Shown here: positions 13,898 through 16,152 of the stretch, piece by piece
Position numbering within the stretch: the stretch's first letter is position 1
How the letters are laid out: each line of letters starts with the position of its first letter
Source of the DNA: CAZMCC01 sp964564695
GTDB taxonomy: Bacteria > Planctomycetota > Phycisphaerae > Phycisphaerales > UBA1924
Direction of reading: 5' to 3'
Assembly: GCA_964564695.1 (NCBI GenBank)
Contig: CAZMCC010000091.1
Location: 1-16,152 of the forward strand
DNA: 16,152 nucleotides
Notes under the pieces: generated by a model
What the model was told of the DNA's origin: nothing
The model's input: only the letters and a program-made list of their open reading frames with translations
The model's database searches: none
Made by a program: the position numbers and the translations under genes

Positions 13898-14922
13898 TGA
13901 ACATCCTGTACCTCAGCCCGGATATGTCGCGATACCAGGGCGCGATGTACCAGCGCGACGTGATGCAGGAACTCGCCCGCCAGGCCAGCGTCACCTTCTA
14001 CGGCCCGGGCTTCGCCGGATTCGATGCTGAGGACAATCTGACTGAGGTGCTCGCAAAGTGCGACACGCGCCCCGACTGGATCATCATCGGGCACGCTTGG
14101 CTTGCCGATGCGCCGGGAGCATCCATCCATCGGTGGAGCCCGCTTTCGCTCGCCAACGCTGCCGTGCCCGTCGCCATAATCCTGAATAAGGAATACACCA
14201 ACCTCGATGCGAAGGTCTCTTTTGCTCGGGACAATCATATCGCCGCCTGCTTCAGCCACCATCATGACATCGAGCACATGCTCACGCACACCGACGTACT
14301 GCCGCTGTACTGGCCGTTTGGATTCGATCCGACAAAGTTCTGGTATTCACCGCACGCCAAGGCCACTGATCTCGGCTTCTCTGGCATTCTTCAAAACCCC
14401 GTCCCCGGGTTGCAGGGTGACCTGCGCGCCCAGGTCATGCATCAACTCTTCGAGTGCGATGGGGACATTCCGCTGCGGCTGCGCCCGGCGTTTGCCCATC
14501 TTCGCATCGAATGGAATGCACTACCCCGACAACCCGTTGGGCCCTCCACATACACCTTCATGACCGACGACCAGTACAGCGCGCTGGTACGCCGGTGCAG
14601 ATCCTTCGTGTGCACTCGCTCACCTGGCAACTTGGTGAGCACCCGCTACTTCGAGTGCATGGGTGCCGGCGTCCGGATCATCTCGGAGCCTCACCCGGGT
14701 CTAGATCGACTCGCCATTCACGCGATGGCGCTCGAATTGCGACCGCACGACCTTAGGACCGTGATCGCGGAGGCCCTGTCTGACTCGGCACAGTTGACGG
14801 CTGGGGCGCTCGCGGCTCTCGCTGTTGCCGAACACGGGTGGGACTCGCGCGTACGAACAATGATTCGTCACCTCAAGCACATCACGGCGGGCAGTCCGGC
14901 GAGCTCAAGAAGTACAGGTTGA
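13897..14922 (+). CDS. CgeB-like / GT-B glycosyltransferase
   Basis: A 341-residue probable glycosyltransferase. The ATG at 13897 shares one base with the previous stop (TGATG); GAGGG at 13882-13886 may serve as ribosome site. It opens M-N-I-L-Y-L-S-P-D and continues W-I-I-I-G-H-A-W and L-P-L-Y-W-P-F-G-F-D-P. The C-terminal half has F-V-C-T-R-S-P-G-N-L-V-S-T-R-Y-F-E-C-M-G-A-G-equivalent positions, where E253 matches the conserved donor-site glutamate of GT-B enzymes. This two-lobe order resembles the CgeB-like family of glycosyltransferases. Substrates are unknown. Third codon positions are noticeably less GC-rich than in the preceding operon genes. The last 13 codons are antisense to the end of the dockerin gene on the other strand, so the native C-terminus has probably been altered. 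It is the last gene of the glycan operon. Confidence 0.7.
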   Translation: MNILYLSPDMSRYQGAMYQRDVMQELARQASVTFYGPGFAGFDAEDNLTEVLAKCDTRPDWIIIGHAWLADAPGASIHRWSPLSLANAAVPVAIILNKEYTNLDAKVSFARDNHIAACFSHHHDIEHMLTHTDVLPLYWPFGFDPTKFWYSPHAKATDLGFSGILQNPVPGLQGDLRAQVMHQLFECDGDIPLRLRPAFAHLRIEWNALPRQPVGPSTYTFMTDDQYSALVRRCRSFVCTRSPGNLVSTRYFECMGAGVRIISEPHPGLDRLAIHAMALELRPHDLRTVIAEALSDSAQLTAGALAALAVAEHGWDSRVRTMIRHLKHITAGSPASSRSTG

Positions 14923-16152
14923 TGTAGTCAGATACATCGGTGGAATTGACAATCCGATCGCCATTCACGTCGGCGGGGCAATCGGAGCCTGAACATCCCG
15001 CAACTCCAAAGAGAAACAACGCACCCCTGGCGCTGTCGTCGTCTTCGCACCCCACGGCCACCAGTGTGCCACTGATCGCAACCGCGTAACCCAGATTGTC
15101 GCCCGCCCCACCGCCGGTTGCACGAAGACGAAGTGTCTCGGACCATCGGCCAGTGATTGACTCACGACGAAACATGTAAGCCGCCCCGCGATCGGAGTCC
15201 ACGCCATGCGCGCCCACAACGAGATTGTCGCCTTCAATCGCAACCCCCGATGACCGGCGTCCGAGCCGATCATTCGGCTGCGCGTCGTAAACACTAAAAA
15301 CGCCGAGCCAGTCTGAACTGGAACTAGAAATGTCGAAAAGGTACCAAGCACCGATATCGCTGCCGCGATCTGAGCGACCGTACTCCGAAACGATCAGCCT
15401 GGTACCGTCGATCGCAATGCCCTGACCAAAGTTGCCCCCCTGAGTGCTGGTGACAGGCGACAGCGTGGCCCGCGACTGCCAGTCCGGGATTCCTGAGTCG
15501 TAGTAATACGTCAGGACACGTCCCACCTCACAGTTCGTGCTACACCCACCAGCCGCCACGGAGTAGTCTGGAATGCCGATGGCGAGCACATCGACGCCGA
15601 TCGCTACAGACGACCCTGTTTTCTGGCCTGACGTTCCGGGAGAAAACGTCTTGGTTGATGTCCAAGTGCCTGAACTGAGAGTGAAAACCGACGTGCGCCC
15701 CGAATCCGATCCTGAAGTGTCGGCGTCTGGAGCGCCGACAATGATTCGCGTACCACAGACATCGATAGCCAGTCCAAAGTGATCTCCCGCCGCGACGCTC
15801 GCGGCTTGAATGCGGGCACTCTGACTCCAAGTGCCTGAAGACTCTTCAAAAACATACACCGCCCCGGCATCAGATGATCCGCCTACGTCCTCGTAGGGCG
15901 CGCTCACGACCAAACGCCCGGAGTCGAACGCCAACCGCTAACCGAATTCCATTCCTGACTGATTGACACTCGGGGTCAATTTCTGGGTCTGGGACCACGA
16001 GCCTCCAGATTTTTGATAGACATAAACGGCACCCCGATCCGTCGAACTGGCGTCCGCAAGCGGGGCCGACGCAAACGCCCAGTCGCCGGCTACTGCGACG
16101 CTACTGACTACTGCAAATATGTCTGACACATTTCTGGCGCGAGGGCGCAGCG
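14882..16152 (-). pseudogene. FG-GAP propeller/dockerin gene interrupted by in-frame TAG; 5' end outside window
   Basis: One reading frame runs from the right edge of the window to a stop at 14882, broken only by TAG at 15938-15940. The edge part (about 70 codons) contains D-I-F-A-V-V-S-S-V-A-V-A-G-D-W and A-V-Y-V-Y and ends M-E-F-G before the TAG. It resumes in the same frame as R-L-A-F-D-S-G-R-L-V-V-S-A-P-Y-E. Together these give seven FG-GAP-type repeats, the same number as the 4793-6385 paralogue, and the TAG falls inside the second. Sister repeats carry Q (CAG) or Y (TAC) at this site, so one base change explains it. The C-terminus (C-P-A-D-V-N-G-D-R-I-V-N-S-T-D-V-S-D-Y-I-N) is a single dockerin-like half. 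The 350-residue downstream piece could start at TTG 15934 but would lack a signal peptide. The missing 5' end should encode the signal peptide just beyond 16152. This could be a true nonsense allele or a base-call error. Confidence 0.75.

Overview
The window is very GC-rich bacterial DNA, most likely from a member of Planctomycetota, class Phycisphaerae. Two things suggest this. Secreted proteins end in a dockerin-like module of the form D-W-D-x-N-G-I-V-N-S-T-D-V-(G/S)-(D/E)-F-(I/V)-N-x-(W/Y)-F, and one ends in a short Pro-Ala / hydrophobic / poly-Arg tail like the PEP-CTERM sorting signals common in this class. This placement is inferred from protein style; no rRNA or other marker gene is present. 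I recognised no tRNA, rRNA, CRISPR array, transposase or integrase.

Layout. (1) 71-1758, plus strand: two adjacent paralogous secreted DNRLRE-type proteins, the first with a dockerin-like C-terminus and the second with a PEP-CTERM-like tail. (2) 1769-4270, minus strand: a compact marR - ispE - ROK sugar kinase operon. (3) 4271-4792: an intergenic region with a likely promoter for the next gene. (4) 4793-6385, plus strand: a secreted seven-bladed FG-GAP-type propeller with a dockerin-like end, closed by a clear intrinsic terminator. (5) 6612-8579, plus strand: a full-length transketolase. (6) 8629-14922: a glycan biosynthesis block. A GT2 glycosyltransferase with an extra C-terminal Rossmann-like domain lies on the minus strand. 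Divergent from it is a tightly overlapping plus-strand operon: a methyltransferase, a GT4-methyltransferase fusion, a GDP-mannose-epimerase-like SDR and a CgeB-like glycosyltransferase. (7) 14882-16152, minus strand: a second FG-GAP/dockerin protein that runs off the right edge and is interrupted by an in-frame TAG.

How the parts relate. The glycan block looks like a surface-polysaccharide or protein-glycosylation locus: nucleotide-sugar modification (SDR), sugar transfer (GT2, GT4, CgeB-like) and methyl capping (two methyltransferase domains). The secreted propeller and DNRLRE proteins are candidate cell-surface products. IspE (isoprenoid precursors), transketolase and the ROK kinase are housekeeping metabolism.

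The points most worth a second look are the nonsense codon in the right-hand propeller gene, a perfect 12-bp inverted repeat read in frame inside the GT4 domain, the near-identical duplicated dockerin halves in the first gene, the paralogue pair that has swapped surface-sorting modules, and the 41-bp tail-to-tail overlap where codon use becomes less GC-rich. I did not find strong evidence of a wholly new system; the nearest candidate is the glycan locus with its fused enzymes.
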